DNA of 64,000 nucleotides from Pseudomonadota bacterium (lineage in GTDB: Bacteria > Pseudomonadota > Gammaproteobacteria > UBA9214). The notes beneath the pieces were generated by a model, which was not told the DNA's origin, did no database searches, and worked only from the letters and a program-made list of their open reading frames with translations. Each line of letters opens with the position of its first letter. Positions within the stretch are counted from its first letter, which is position 1. This document shows, piece after piece, positions 44,409 through 53,036 of this stretch. The translations under genes and the position numbers were made by a program. Location of the stretch: NCBI GenBank assembly GCA_041395565.1, contig JAWLAI010000004.1, positions 340,258-404,257 of the forward strand, written 5' to 3'.

Positions 44409-45088
44409 TGGCCAAGCGGCGGCCGGCCGGCCCGCGGCGCTGGACGCTCGCGGAGGTCTACGCCAGGCTGTTTGCGGCCTTCGGTCCCCAGCACTGGTGG
44501 CCGGCCCAGTCCCCGTTCGAGGTCATGGTCGGCGCCATCCTGACCCAGAATACCGCCTGGCAGAATGTCGAGCGGGCCATCGCCAACCTGCGCGCGCGGG
44601 ACCGACTCGACGCCGCCCGGATCAGTGCCACGCGTCGCGACCACCTGGCCGCCTGGCTGCGGCCGTCCGGCTACTTCAATATCAAGGCCGCACGGCTGCA
44701 TAACTTCTGTCGCTGGTACCTCGACAGCGGGGGCTATGCGGCGCTCGCACGCCACGATACCGCGGCGCTGCGTGCCGCGCTGCTGGGCGTGAACGGCATC
44801 GGTCCGGAAACGGCAGACGACATCCTGCTCTATGCCTTCACCCGGCCGGTCTTCGTGATCGATGCCTATACGCGCCGCCTGCTGGCGCGGCTGGGGCTGT
44901 ACCGCGGCGATGAGCCCTATGAGGACCTGCGCCTGGCGATTGAAACCGTCCTGGGGCCCGACACCGACCTGTACGGCGAGTACCATGCCCTGATCGTGCG
45001 CCATGCCAAGCAGCACTGCCGGGTCAGGCCGCTGTGTGCCGGCTGCGTGCTGCGCGGCGCCTGTCCGGCCGCACTGCCAGCAAGCTGA
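44405..45088 (+). CDS. Endonuclease III-like HhH-GPD DNA glycosylase
   Basis: 227 residues. The helix-hairpin-helix-GPD core is visible in GVNGIGPETADDILLYAF, with the conserved Asp153 in VIDAYTRRLLARLG. A C-x6-C-x2-C-x5-C cluster at the C-terminus (HCRVRPLCAGC then LRGAC) binds a [4Fe-4S] cluster. The Lys that performs the beta-lyase reaction in Nth (K120) is Glu135 here at the aligned position, so it is more like a monofunctional glycosylase of the COG2231/MagIII type than true Nth. It is translated with rluB (ATGA). Confidence 0.82.
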   Translation: MMAKRRPAGPRRWTLAEVYARLFAAFGPQHWWPAQSPFEVMVGAILTQNTAWQNVERAIANLRARDRLDAARISATRRDHLAAWLRPSGYFNIKAARLHNFCRWYLDSGGYAALARHDTAALRAALLGVNGIGPETADDILLYAFTRPVFVIDAYTRRLLARLGLYRGDEPYEDLRLAIETVLGPDTDLYGEYHALIVRHAKQHCRVRPLCAGCVLRGACPAALPAS

Positions 45089-45107
45089 GCCGCGCCGTTA
45101 TCCTGCT

Positions 45108-45383
45108 CTAGGACTTCACGACCAGCACGGCACAGGCGGTGTCGTTCAGGATACGCTCGGTCGTGCTGCCGAGCAGGATCCGCTCCAGCCCGGTGCGGCC
45201 GTGACTGCCGGTCACGATCAGGTCGGCATTGCGCTCCTTCGCCACGGCGGTGATCAACTCGTCCGGACGGCCTTCCAGCACCAGACCCTCGGCGTCGACG
45301 CCCGCGCTGCGCATGTGATCGACCACGCGCGCGACCACCGGTTCGGCCTCGGCACGGCTGGATGCGCGCAGTGACCCGGTCTA
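45108..45383 (-). pseudogene. Universal stress protein remnant (C-terminal half)
   Basis: Only the second half of a UspA-fold protein is in frame: ARVVDHMRSAGVDAEGLVLE, then ELITAVAKERNADLIVTGSH and the ATP-loop GSHGRTGLERILLGS, ending ACAVLVVKS. The frame is closed by a TAG at 45381-45383. A plausible further piece (GYADCPAHAAYIDRVTAR) is found just upstream in another frame, so a frameshift near 45380 is likely. The N-terminal ~60 residues with the first strand are absent. A GTG at 45338 could start a 76-residue fragment, but the protein would lack the fold's first half. Confidence 0.65.
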
Positions 45384-45484
45384 TATAAGCTGCATGGGCT
45401 GGGCAATCGGCATACCCGGGTGAGGCCTTGCTCGGACCGGCGGCAGCGATGCTAGAATCAGTCCGAACCCCACGGAGAACCGCG

Positions 45485-46624
45485 ATGAGCACAGCAGGAT
45501 ACAACCCGGACCGCACCGCGGGAGCTGCGCTCGGGCGGGCCGTGTGTTGCGTTCTGCTGCTGGTGGCGCTATGCGGCGGCTGCGACAGCAAGCCGCCGGT
45601 CCCGCCCATGGACACAGCGCTGGCACAGGCTGCTGCAACCGGGGCTGCCCAGGCACCGACCCAGGAACTGGATGCCGGTATGGTCAACCCGGGATATGCA
45701 GAGAAGCCCGCCTGGTTCGCCAACTCCTTCCTCGATATCCGCGATGACGTCGCGGAGGCGCAGGCCGCGGGCAAGCGCGTGCTGCTGTACTTCTACCAGG
45801 ACGGCTGCCCCTACTGCAAGAAACTGCTCGAAACCAATTTCGCACTGGCTGACACCGTGCGGCGCACGCGCGACAACTTCAACGTGATCGCCATCAACAT
45901 GTGGGGCGACCGCGAGGTCACCGATCTGGACGGCAGCCAGACCACCGAGAAGGCATTCGCCGGCAGCCTGCGCGTGATGTTCACGCCCACACTGCTGTTT
46001 CTGGACGAGCAGGGCAGGGTGGTGCTGCGCCTGAACGGCTATTTTCCGCCGCACAAGTTCAACGCCGCGCTCGACTACGCCGCGCAGTATCAGGGTGACG
46101 CACCGGACTTCCGCGCCTATCTTGCGCAGGTGGATCCGGCGCCTGCCAGCGGCAAACTGTATACCGACGCCGCCTACCTCTCGGCCGACTCCGATCTTGC
46201 CGCGCGCGTCGGGGGCAAACCGTTGCTGGTGCTGTTCGAACAGAAGGACTGTGCGCCGTGTGATGAACTACATCAGGATATCCTGCAACGGCCGGAAAGC
46301 CGTGCGCTGCTGGCGCGTTTCGATGTCGTGCTGCTGGACATGTGGTCGGACCAGCCGGTCAGACGTGCGGACGGCCGACAGACCAGCGCGGCGCAATGGG
46401 CCCGGGACCTGGCGGTGCAGTATGCGCCGACACTGGTATTCTTCGCTGCGGACAACCGCGAGGTGTTTCGCACCGAAGCCTATCTCAAGGCCTTTCATAT
46501 CCAGTCCGCCATGGACTACGTCGCCTCGCGCGCCTACCAGGAGCAGCCGTCCTTCCAGCGCTACATCGCGGCGCGTGCCGACGCGCTCGAGGCTCAGGGT
46601 GTCCATATCGACTTGATGGAATAG
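45485..46624 (+). CDS. Lipoprotein with two thioredoxin-like domains
   Basis: 379 residues. A hydrophobic stretch ending in CGGC (Cys33) makes a likely though imperfect lipobox. Two thioredoxin folds follow. The first has the active pair C108-P-Y-C111 (YQDGCPYCKKL) and the cis-Pro strand VMFTPTLLFLDEQG. The second has C256-A-P-C259 (KDCAPCDEL) and YAPTLVFFAAD. Both pairs are intact, so it is probably a tandem periplasmic reductase of the SoxW/DsbC-like type acting on oxidised or Fe-S/sulfur partners. A TTGCTC/TAGAAT promoter pair with 19-base spacing is at 45428-45458. The ATG at 45485 is preferred over the in-frame 45428 start. Confidence 0.8.
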   Translation: MSTAGYNPDRTAGAALGRAVCCVLLLVALCGGCDSKPPVPPMDTALAQAAATGAAQAPTQELDAGMVNPGYAEKPAWFANSFLDIRDDVAEAQAAGKRVLLYFYQDGCPYCKKLLETNFALADTVRRTRDNFNVIAINMWGDREVTDLDGSQTTEKAFAGSLRVMFTPTLLFLDEQGRVVLRLNGYFPPHKFNAALDYAAQYQGDAPDFRAYLAQVDPAPASGKLYTDAAYLSADSDLAARVGGKPLLVLFEQKDCAPCDELHQDILQRPESRALLARFDVVLLDMWSDQPVRRADGRQTSAAQWARDLAVQYAPTLVFFAADNREVFRTEAYLKAFHIQSAMDYVASRAYQEQPSFQRYIAARADALEAQGVHIDLME

Positions 46625-46919
46625 CGTTAACCAGCGCGGCGGCCGCTGCCGGCGGGCGCGGGCATTGATCAAGCCGTGGCTGGCGTCACCTGACGCGGCG
46701 GTCGTGCGTTACACCGGTATGTTCGCCGCCTATCGGGGCGCACCCCGCGTGGCCATGAGATTGACCGGGCTCCCATCCGGAGCGTCCGGCAAGCGCATGA
46801 CGCTTTGTCGCGTGCCCGCGCCTGCGACTGCGACTGCCTGCGTGTCACCTGCATGCAACACGGGGGAGAGAGAATGCGCCGCAATTGATATATGTCAGGC
46901 GCCGGTGTGCACAATACGA
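46625..46919. other. Intergenic sequence upstream of the DUF2934 promoter
   Basis: About 295 bases of the 375-base gap. No gene, tRNA or clear terminator is seen. A short CTGCGACTGCGACTGCCTGCG run near 46821 is a small imperfect tandem repeat. It contrasts with the coding flanks by having stops in all frames. Confidence 0.45.
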
Positions 46920-46948
46920 TTGTTCGGGTAGAGTCTGCGCTCTAGAAT
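46920..46948 (+). promoter_or_regulatory. Putative sigma-70 promoter of the DUF2934 gene
   Basis: TTGTTC (46920-46925) and TAGAAT (46943-46948) are 17 bases apart, 5' of a perfect AGGAGG ribosome site (46985-46990) and the ATG at 47000. The -10 differs from consensus by one base. Confidence 0.5.
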
Positions 46949-46999
46949 TAACATCCCCCAAGATCCAGTCTGCGCTGCCTATCCAGGAGGAATCGCTGC

Positions 47000-47839
47000 A
47001 TGTCAGAACAACCCCGTCTCGACGAAACCACCTACGAGTCGTCACGCATCCTGCTCCAGGCGGCACTCGAAAACATGCTGGAGGCCGGCCGCAGCGTCCG
47101 CGAACTCAGTGAGTATGCGCTGGACCGGTTCGGTCACGAATTTCTGCCCTATCTGCGCCAGTTCCTGCACGAAGTCGGGCACGGACGCATCAGCATCGTG
47201 GGGCTCAGCCCGGTGGCGCGCCAGGCGCTCGCAGGGCATACGGTCAGCATCGAGGAGCGCGATCGCATGATTCGCGAGGCAGCCTACCTGCGCGCCGAGC
47301 GCCGCGGGTTTTGCGGTGGATCCGCGGAGCAGGACTGGCTCGAGGCCGAGCACGAAATCGACGTCAGTCTGGCGCAGGGGCCGGGTCTGATCGTGCGCGG
47401 CGGTCATGCCCTGGCCGCGGTGGCTGATGCATTCGAGCGGGAGCTTGCCGAGAGCAGGCAACTCGTGACGCGCTGGCTGCAGTACAAGTTTCCCGTGGTG
47501 CCGCCCGTTGCGGACGGGCAGCGTGCGGCGCGCACGCCGAAGTCCGGCGCGACCGCCAAGACCAGGGCGACGGCTGCCAAGACCGCCGGCAGCGCCGCGG
47601 GCGCGACCAAGCGGACGCCGCCGCAGCGGGCAGCCGCGAAGAAGAAGGCGGCAGCCAAGCCGGCGAGCGCGAAACAGCCCGCACGCGCGACTACCGCGAG
47701 GAAAAAAACCGCTAAGAAGTCGGCGCCGGCCACGACGGGAACTGCGGGACGCAAGCAGCCGGCCACACGCAAGCCGGCGGCCGGCGGCGCCGGGGGGAAA
47801 ACCACGGGCCGCAAGCGTGCATCGAAGACGCGCCGGTAG
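47000..47839 (+). CDS. DUF2934 protein with histone H1-like Lys/Ala-rich tail
   Basis: 279 residues. The N-terminal ~80 residues are helical. Residues ~85-120 show the DUF2934 pattern (IREAAYLRAERRGF then SAEQDWLEAEHEID). From ~175 to the end the protein becomes a low-complexity Lys/Ala/Thr/Pro tail (KKKAAAKPASAKQPARA and similar) like eukaryotic H1 or PhaM/AlgP-type tails, which bind DNA or polyanions. A nucleoid- or granule-binding role is inferred. The AGGAGG ribosome site is perfect and the promoter above is credible. Its tail repeats may be length-variable. Confidence 0.72.
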   Translation: MSEQPRLDETTYESSRILLQAALENMLEAGRSVRELSEYALDRFGHEFLPYLRQFLHEVGHGRISIVGLSPVARQALAGHTVSIEERDRMIREAAYLRAERRGFCGGSAEQDWLEAEHEIDVSLAQGPGLIVRGGHALAAVADAFERELAESRQLVTRWLQYKFPVVPPVADGQRAARTPKSGATAKTRATAAKTAGSAAGATKRTPPQRAAAKKKAAAKPASAKQPARATTARKKTAKKSAPATTGTAGRKQPATRKPAAGGAGGKTTGRKRASKTRR

Positions 47840-47994
47840 GACACCGGCCGGGCCGGCGTGCCGGATTGCCGGCATCTGAGGTGCCGCCTTGGGCGGGTCC
47901 CGCCGGTGGTCGGGCGGATAGACTGACCGGGAATTGATCGGGCGGCGGCCGGCAGCGAAATCCGCCGGCAGTACCCGCCCGGGGAGTCATGCAG

Positions 47995-48270
47995 ATGGTA
48001 CATGTGAGACGGATCGTACTGGACGTCCTCAAACCGCATCAGCCGAATGCACTGGAATTCTCGCATGCCATCGCCGCGACGGGCGCAGACTATCGTGTGA
48101 CCCTGACCGTACTCGAGGTCGACGAGAACACCGAAACCCTGCAGATCGTGGTGACCGGAAGCGCCATCGACTTCGACGCCGTGCAGGCCGCCATCAGCGG
48201 GATGGGGGGCTCCATCCACAGCATCGACGAGGTCGAGGTCCACAACATGACAGACACGCCGGGCACGTGA
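47995..48270 (+). CDS. DUF211 family small protein
   Basis: 91 residues from the ATG at 47995, 8 bases after GGGGAG; an ATG at 47989 is possible but too close to that site. It begins MVHVRRIVLDVLKPHQP, the DUF211/COG1888 start, with the ferredoxin-like fold text YRVTLTVLEVDENTETLQIV and GSAIDFDAVQAAI. The family has no proven function but often neighbours metal-transporting proteins. The stop overlaps the next gene (GTGA), so they are coupled. Confidence 0.82.
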   Translation: MVHVRRIVLDVLKPHQPNALEFSHAIAATGADYRVTLTVLEVDENTETLQIVVTGSAIDFDAVQAAISGMGGSIHSIDEVEVHNMTDTPGT

Positions 48271-48851
48271 AACTGCTCGGCAGGGCGGCATACCTCATGC
48301 GGCTGACCCGTACCCACGGGATCGTCCGCCGCTATTTCGTGGTCAACGGTTTCGATGGCGCGTTGACCATGCTGGGCATCATCAGCGGTTTCCACTTCGG
48401 CGTTCCCGCCGATCTTGCGGTCACCATCAATGCCTGTCTGGGCGCCGCCATCGCGCTCGGCGTGAGCGGCGTCAGCAGTGCCTGGGTGAGTGAGGCCGCC
48501 GAGCGACGCCGGGCGCTGGACGAACTGGAGGCGGCGATGGCCATCGACCTGCTCGACAGCGCCCACGGCGAGGCAGCACGTCGCGTGCCGCTGCTGATCG
48601 CGCTCGTGAACGGATCGGCCCCGCTGCTGATCTCCCTGCTCATTATCCTGCCGTTATGGTTGGCGCAACTCGGCTTGCCGCTGCCCGTGGCGCCGATGCA
48701 TGCCGCGGTCCTGACCGCGCTGCTGCTGGTGTTCCTGCTCGGCGTTTTTCTGGGACGCATCTCGGGTATTTCCTGGCTGCGCAGCGGTCTGCAAACCCTG
48801 CTGATCGCAGTGCTGACGGCCGCGCTGATCTACCTTTTCACGGGAGGGTAG
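48267..48851 (+). CDS. VIT1/CCC1-like membrane protein
   Basis: 194 residues starting at GTG 48267 within the GTGA overlap; an ATG at 48297 is an alternative. It has about five membrane helices (FDGALTMLGIISGFHFGV, the later SGVSSAWVSEAAERRRAL, LLIALVNGSAPLLISLLIIL and LQTLLIAVLTAALIYLF). The loop with Glu/Arg after the second helix is the family's cytosolic metal-binding segment. The VIT1/CCC1 family moves Fe or Mn. Its P-ATPase and DUF211 neighbours support a metal theme. Confidence 0.75.
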   Translation: MKLLGRAAYLMRLTRTHGIVRRYFVVNGFDGALTMLGIISGFHFGVPADLAVTINACLGAAIALGVSGVSSAWVSEAAERRRALDELEAAMAIDLLDSAHGEAARRVPLLIALVNGSAPLLISLLIILPLWLAQLGLPLPVAPMHAAVLTALLLVFLLGVFLGRISGISWLRSGLQTLLIAVLTAALIYLFTGG

Positions 48852-48852
48852 T

Positions 48853-51471
48853 GTGCCGGAAGCCTGTTGGCACAGCCTGGAGACCGCTGCGGTATTGCAG
48901 CGTCTGGGCACGGACGCCGCGGGGCTGGAGAGCGTCCGGGCCCGTGACCGTCTGGCGGAGTATGGGCCCAACCGGCTGCCCGAGTCGCGGCGCCGGTCCC
49001 TGCCGGTCATGTTCCTTGGCCAGTTCGCTGATTTCATGATCGTCGTACTGCTGGGCGCGGCGTTGATTGCCGGCTTCATCGGCGAACCGCAGGACACCAT
49101 TGCCATCCTGGTGATCGTGTTGCTCAACGCAGTCATTGGCACGGTGCAGGAGTATCGCGCCGAGCGCGCCGTCGCGGCATTGCGGGCGCTGGCGGCGCCG
49201 GAGGCCAGGGCGATACGTGACGGCAAGGCTGTCAGGATCGACGCGGCCGAACTGGTGCCCGGCGACATCGTGCTGCTCGAGGCCGGTAACGTGGTGCCCG
49301 CGGACCTGCGCCTGCTCGAGGCCGCCGGGCTGCAGGCCGACGAATCCGCGCTTACCGGGGAGTCGGGCAGCATCGGCAAGCGGACGGACGCGCTGCCGAC
49401 GCCCGGACTGGCACTGGGTGACCGGCTCAACCTGGCCTACAAGAGCAGCCTGATCACGCGCGGCCAGGGGCGCGGCGTCGTCGTTGCCACCGGGAGTCAG
49501 ACCGAGATCGGACGCATCGCCGAGTTGCTGCGCAGCGAGCGGGGTGTGCAGACCCCGTTGCAGCAGCGGCTGTCCCGCTTCGGACGCCACCTGGCACTGG
49601 CCGTGCTGGCGATCTGTGCAGTCGTATTCGTGGCAGGTCTGCTGCAGGGGCAGCCGCTGCTCCTGATGCTGCTCACCGCCGTGAGCCTGGCCGTGGCGGC
49701 CATCCCCGAGGCGTTGCCGGCTGTGGTGACGATCTCGCTCGCGCTCGGTGCGCACCGGCTGATCCGGCGCAATGCCCTGGTGCGCAATCTCCCGGCCGTG
49801 GAGACCCTGGGTTCGGTCACCTATATCTGTGCCGACAAGACTGGCACGCTGACGCAGAACCGCATGACCGCGGAGCTGTTCCTTGCCGCCGGGCAGCGCC
49901 GGGACAGCCTGCCCGCGCTGTCGCAAGCGTCGCCGTGGCAGCAGCTGGGACAGGCCCTGGCCCTGAACAACGACGTCACCGAGATCGATGGGCGGCCGGC
50001 CGGCGAGCCGACCGAACTGGCCCTGTTCCATGCCGCGCAGGATGCCGGTTTCGACAAGCCGGCGCTGGAGCAGCGTTACCCGCGCCTGGCGGTGATCGCG
50101 TTCGACAGTGAGCGCAAATGCATGACGACCCTGCACCGCACGGGCACGGGCGTGATCGCCTACATGAAGGGCGCGCCCGAGGCCGTGCTCCCGCGCTGCG
50201 TCGACCTCCAGGGGGCGGCTGCGCCGGAGGCCCTGCACACGGACAGCGTGTTGGCCGCGGCCGCGGAACTCGCCGGTGCGGGCTATCGCGTGCTGGCGCT
50301 GGCGCAGCGCACGTTGCCGGCACTGCCACACCCGTTGGCGCCCGATCATATCGAACGGGAGCTGACCCTGCTGGGGCTGGTAGCGCTCATCGATCCACCC
50401 CGGCCGGAGGCGGCGCAGGCCGTGGCGGACTGTCGCACGGCGGGTATTACCCCGGTAATGATCACGGGCGATCATCCCGGGACGGCGCGAGCGGTCGCCG
50501 AACGACTCGGCATCATGACAGCCGGCACGCGGTTGCTTACCGGTTCCGAGCTGGCGCAGCTGTCAGAGCAGGCATTTGCCGATGTCGTCGAGTCCGTGCG
50601 GGTATACGCTCGCGTCAGCCCGGAGCAGAAGGTGCGTATCGTCAAGGCCCTGCAGGCACACGGCGAATTCGTGGCCATGACCGGCGATGGTGTCAACGAT
50701 GCACCGGCGCTGAAACGTGCCGGTATCGGCGTGGCGATGGGGCGGAAGGGCACCGACGTGGCGCGCGAGGCCGCCGACATGGTGCTGCTGGATGATAACT
50801 TCGCCACCATCGTGCGGGCGGTTCAGGCCGGGCGGCGCATCTTCGACAATATCCGCAAGTTCATCAGGTACACGATGAGCTCCAATTCGGGCGAGATCTG
50901 GACGCTCTTTCTGGCGCCGTTTCTCGGCCTGCCGATACCGCTGCTGCCCATCCATATCCTCTGGATCAACCTGGTTACCGACGGCCTGCCCGGCCTGGCA
51001 CTGGCGGCAGAGCCTGCCGGGGCCGGGATCATGCGGCGCCGGCCGCGTCCGCCGGGGGAGAGTATCTTCGCCCACGGCATGTGGCAGCACATCCTCTGGG
51101 TGGGGCTGTTCATCGGTGGACTGTCCATCGCCGCGCAGGCCTGGGCGCTGGCGCGCGAACTCGAGTACTGGCAGACCATGGTCTTTACCGTGCTGACGGT
51201 GTCGCAGCTGTTCCACGCGCTCGCGGTGCGCAGCGAAACCGAATCGCTGCTTGTGCTCGGGCTGCGCAGCAACCTGCCCCTGCTGGGGGCTGTCCTCGGT
51301 ACGCTGCTGTTGCAACTGGCGGTGATCTACGTACCCGCGCTCAATGGCGTGTTCCACACCCGGCCGTTACCGCTGGCGGATCTCCTGTTGTGCCTGGCCG
51401 TTGCCGCCCTGGTCCTGGTGGCGGTGGAACTGGAGAAGTCCCTGGTGCGCCGGGGCCTCATCTATCGCTGA
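48853..51471 (+). CDS. Ca2+/Mn2+-type P2A cation-transporting ATPase
   Basis: 872 residues starting at GTG 48853, one base after the previous stop and preceded by GGGAGG. The P-type core is complete: TGES 168-171, phosphorylated Asp328 in DKTGTLT, TGDGVND 610-616. The ion residues follow the SERCA/PMR1 type: IPEAL with Glu286 in helix 4, SSNSGEI in helix 5 and N706-L-V-T709-D710-G in helix 6. It therefore probably exports Ca2+ or Mn2+ rather than heavy metals, whose pumps have CPx. Last gene of the DUF211-VIT-like-ATPase operon. Confidence 0.93.
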   Translation: MPEACWHSLETAAVLQRLGTDAAGLESVRARDRLAEYGPNRLPESRRRSLPVMFLGQFADFMIVVLLGAALIAGFIGEPQDTIAILVIVLLNAVIGTVQEYRAERAVAALRALAAPEARAIRDGKAVRIDAAELVPGDIVLLEAGNVVPADLRLLEAAGLQADESALTGESGSIGKRTDALPTPGLALGDRLNLAYKSSLITRGQGRGVVVATGSQTEIGRIAELLRSERGVQTPLQQRLSRFGRHLALAVLAICAVVFVAGLLQGQPLLLMLLTAVSLAVAAIPEALPAVVTISLALGAHRLIRRNALVRNLPAVETLGSVTYICADKTGTLTQNRMTAELFLAAGQRRDSLPALSQASPWQQLGQALALNNDVTEIDGRPAGEPTELALFHAAQDAGFDKPALEQRYPRLAVIAFDSERKCMTTLHRTGTGVIAYMKGAPEAVLPRCVDLQGAAAPEALHTDSVLAAAAELAGAGYRVLALAQRTLPALPHPLAPDHIERELTLLGLVALIDPPRPEAAQAVADCRTAGITPVMITGDHPGTARAVAERLGIMTAGTRLLTGSELAQLSEQAFADVVESVRVYARVSPEQKVRIVKALQAHGEFVAMTGDGVNDAPALKRAGIGVAMGRKGTDVAREAADMVLLDDNFATIVRAVQAGRRIFDNIRKFIRYTMSSNSGEIWTLFLAPFLGLPIPLLPIHILWINLVTDGLPGLALAAEPAGAGIMRRRPRPPGESIFAHGMWQHILWVGLFIGGLSIAAQAWALARELEYWQTMVFTVLTVSQLFHALAVRSETESLLVLGLRSNLPLLGAVLGTLLLQLAVIYVPALNGVFHTRPLPLADLLLCLAVAALVLVAVELEKSLVRRGLIYR

Positions 51472-51506
51472 GCCGGTCATGGCGGCAGTGCCGCGTGGCA
51501 AGGCGG

Positions 51507-51523
51507 TCCCCGGCGCACGGGGA
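51507..51523. terminator. Short hairpin between convergent genes
   Basis: TCCCCG (51507-51512) and CGGGGA (51518-51523) pair over 6 bases around a 5-base loop, just after the P-ATPase gene and before the stop of the convergent gene at 51539. No U-run. Low confidence. Confidence 0.3.
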
Positions 51524-51538
51524 ATTACGGGATAGGTT

Positions 51539-52066
51539 CTAGCTGGTCCCGGCGCTGCGTCTGACGTCCTCGCATGGCGGTGTCGAGAAGGTATCCAGCT
51601 TTTCGAAGAATGTCTTGTGATCGATGTAATGTGCACCGTCGCAGGAAAAGGTCATCCCGATCAGGCCGTTGATCAGGTTGATCGAACCGTTGCGCAGATA
51701 GATGGTCTCGTCCGTGGTCCGCAGTCTGCGAAACTCCCGGAGTATCGCCTTGATGTCCTGCCCGTTGATCAACGGCTGCAGATGGCGCAGCGTGGCGTTG
51801 CGGAATTGCTCGACGAAATCGGGTGCCAGGACTTCCTCCCGTACGTAGACCCGGTAGCGATAGGCGTCATCGCTGAACCAGCAGGTCAGCTGGCTGGAGG
51901 AATAGTGAATCTTGACGTGAAACGCGCCTTTCTCGGTCAGTAAACGTTCGACGATGGTATGGATGCGATCGATTTCGCTGTCGAACAGGCTCTCCACCCT
52001 GGATTGCTGAAACAGAAACGCGCGTACGGACGGATCACCCTTGATCTGTAACCATTTTCCGGGCAT
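51539..52066 (-). CDS. Hypothetical protein
   Basis: 175 residues from the ATG at 52066 (MPGKWLQIKGDPSVRAFLF). It looks like a soluble alpha/beta protein, with segments such as GAFHVKIHYSSSQLTCWFSD, AYRYRVYVREEVLAPDFVEQ and ETIYLRNGSINLINGLIG. I recognise no motif. A longer in-frame start at 52150 is possible but gives an Arg-rich leader. It stands alone between convergent (P-ATPase) and same-strand (Crp/Fnr) genes. Confidence 0.6.
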   Translation of the reverse strand: MPGKWLQIKGDPSVRAFLFQQSRVESLFDSEIDRIHTIVERLLTEKGAFHVKIHYSSSQLTCWFSDDAYRYRVYVREEVLAPDFVEQFRNATLRHLQPLINGQDIKAILREFRRLRTTDETIYLRNGSINLINGLIGMTFSCDGAHYIDHKTFFEKLDTFSTPPCEDVRRSAGTS

Positions 52067-52322
52067 GTCAGGCCTCCTGCATGAGCGGCTAGTCCAGGCG
52101 TCGACACCATTCGTCACGGCTTGCCGTGGCCGCGGCGGTGCCCGCGCCATAATTCCTTAGCATAATGGTCAGGAATAGGTGACAGTATAACCATCCGCTA
52201 CGGTCGATCAAGACCACCGCGCGGAACTGTGACGTGACGGTCCGTTGGACGGCAGCGCAGGCCGGCAAGCGCGGTCAGTTCTCGGCAGCTGCCGCACGGC
52301 CGGCTTGCATACACACCGGAGG

Positions 52323-53036
52323 CTAGCCGAGGGCGAGGGCCTGCAACGAGGCGGGATCGATGATCTCGATATGCTTCCTGCCGAGGCCCACCCAGCCGCG
52401 GGACTCGAAATCCTTCAGGTGCCGGCTGATCACCTCGCGCGCGGTACCGAGTTCGCGGGCGAGTTCCCGGTGCGAGGCGTCGATCCGGCCGCCAGCGTCA
52501 CGCCGGTTGATCAGCCAGCGTGCGAGCCTGACGTCGATGTGACGCATGGTGACCGCCTCCAGCAGCGCCACCAAATCCTCAAAGCGCCTGCCTAGCGAGG
52601 TGCAGATAAAGTTGCGGAAGCCTTCCGACCGGTTGAAGGCGTCGCGGAAATCGCGTACGGCAAGTGCGGCGACCCGGGTTTCGACTTCGGCGATGCCGTT
52701 GGCGGTATACAGACCGCCACCCAGCAGTACAGTTGCCGTCAGACAGCAGACTTCGCCGCTGTTAACCCGGTACAGCACCAGTTCGCGGCCATTCTCGAAC
52801 GCCTTGTAGATTCGCAGCGTCCCCGCGGTGACGAACAGGAACTGCTTCCAGTCGCCGCCCTCGCGAAATATTTCGGTACCGGCGGGTATGACCAGTTCCC
52901 GCGCGCGGCGCGCAATCCCCATCCAGGTCGGATCGCCGACTCCGGCCAGCGCTGGAAACTGGCTGATCCACTCCGGCGCGTGCCTGGGTGCAGCTGGCGT
53001 AGTTTTTGTCACGACATTATTAATAATTATATTCAT
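52323..53036 (-). CDS. Crp/Fnr-family transcription regulator
   Basis: 237 residues. An N-terminal cyclic-nucleotide-binding-like beta-roll (~30-140: IPAGTEIFREGGDWKQFLFV, GTLRIYKAFENGREL) is followed by the dimer helix and a winged HTH (HRELARELGTAREVISRHLK). The Fe-S Cys cluster of true Fnr is absent near the N-terminus; the Cys present (VCCLT, ICTSL) are in other places. So it is probably a Dnr- or Crp-like regulator of unknown effector. The divergent region holds inverted repeats that could be operators. Confidence 0.85.
   Translation of the reverse strand: MNIIINNVVTKTTPAAPRHAPEWISQFPALAGVGDPTWMGIARRARELVIPAGTEIFREGGDWKQFLFVTAGTLRIYKAFENGRELVLYRVNSGEVCCLTATVLLGGGLYTANGIAEVETRVAALAVRDFRDAFNRSEGFRNFICTSLGRRFEDLVALLEAVTMRHIDVRLARWLINRRDAGGRIDASHRELARELGTAREVISRHLKDFESRGWVGLGRKHIEIIDPASLQALALG

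Noticed and set aside
45108..45338. Functional short universal stress protein
   Set aside because: The first half of the Usp fold is missing and a frame break is visible, so a remnant is more likely.
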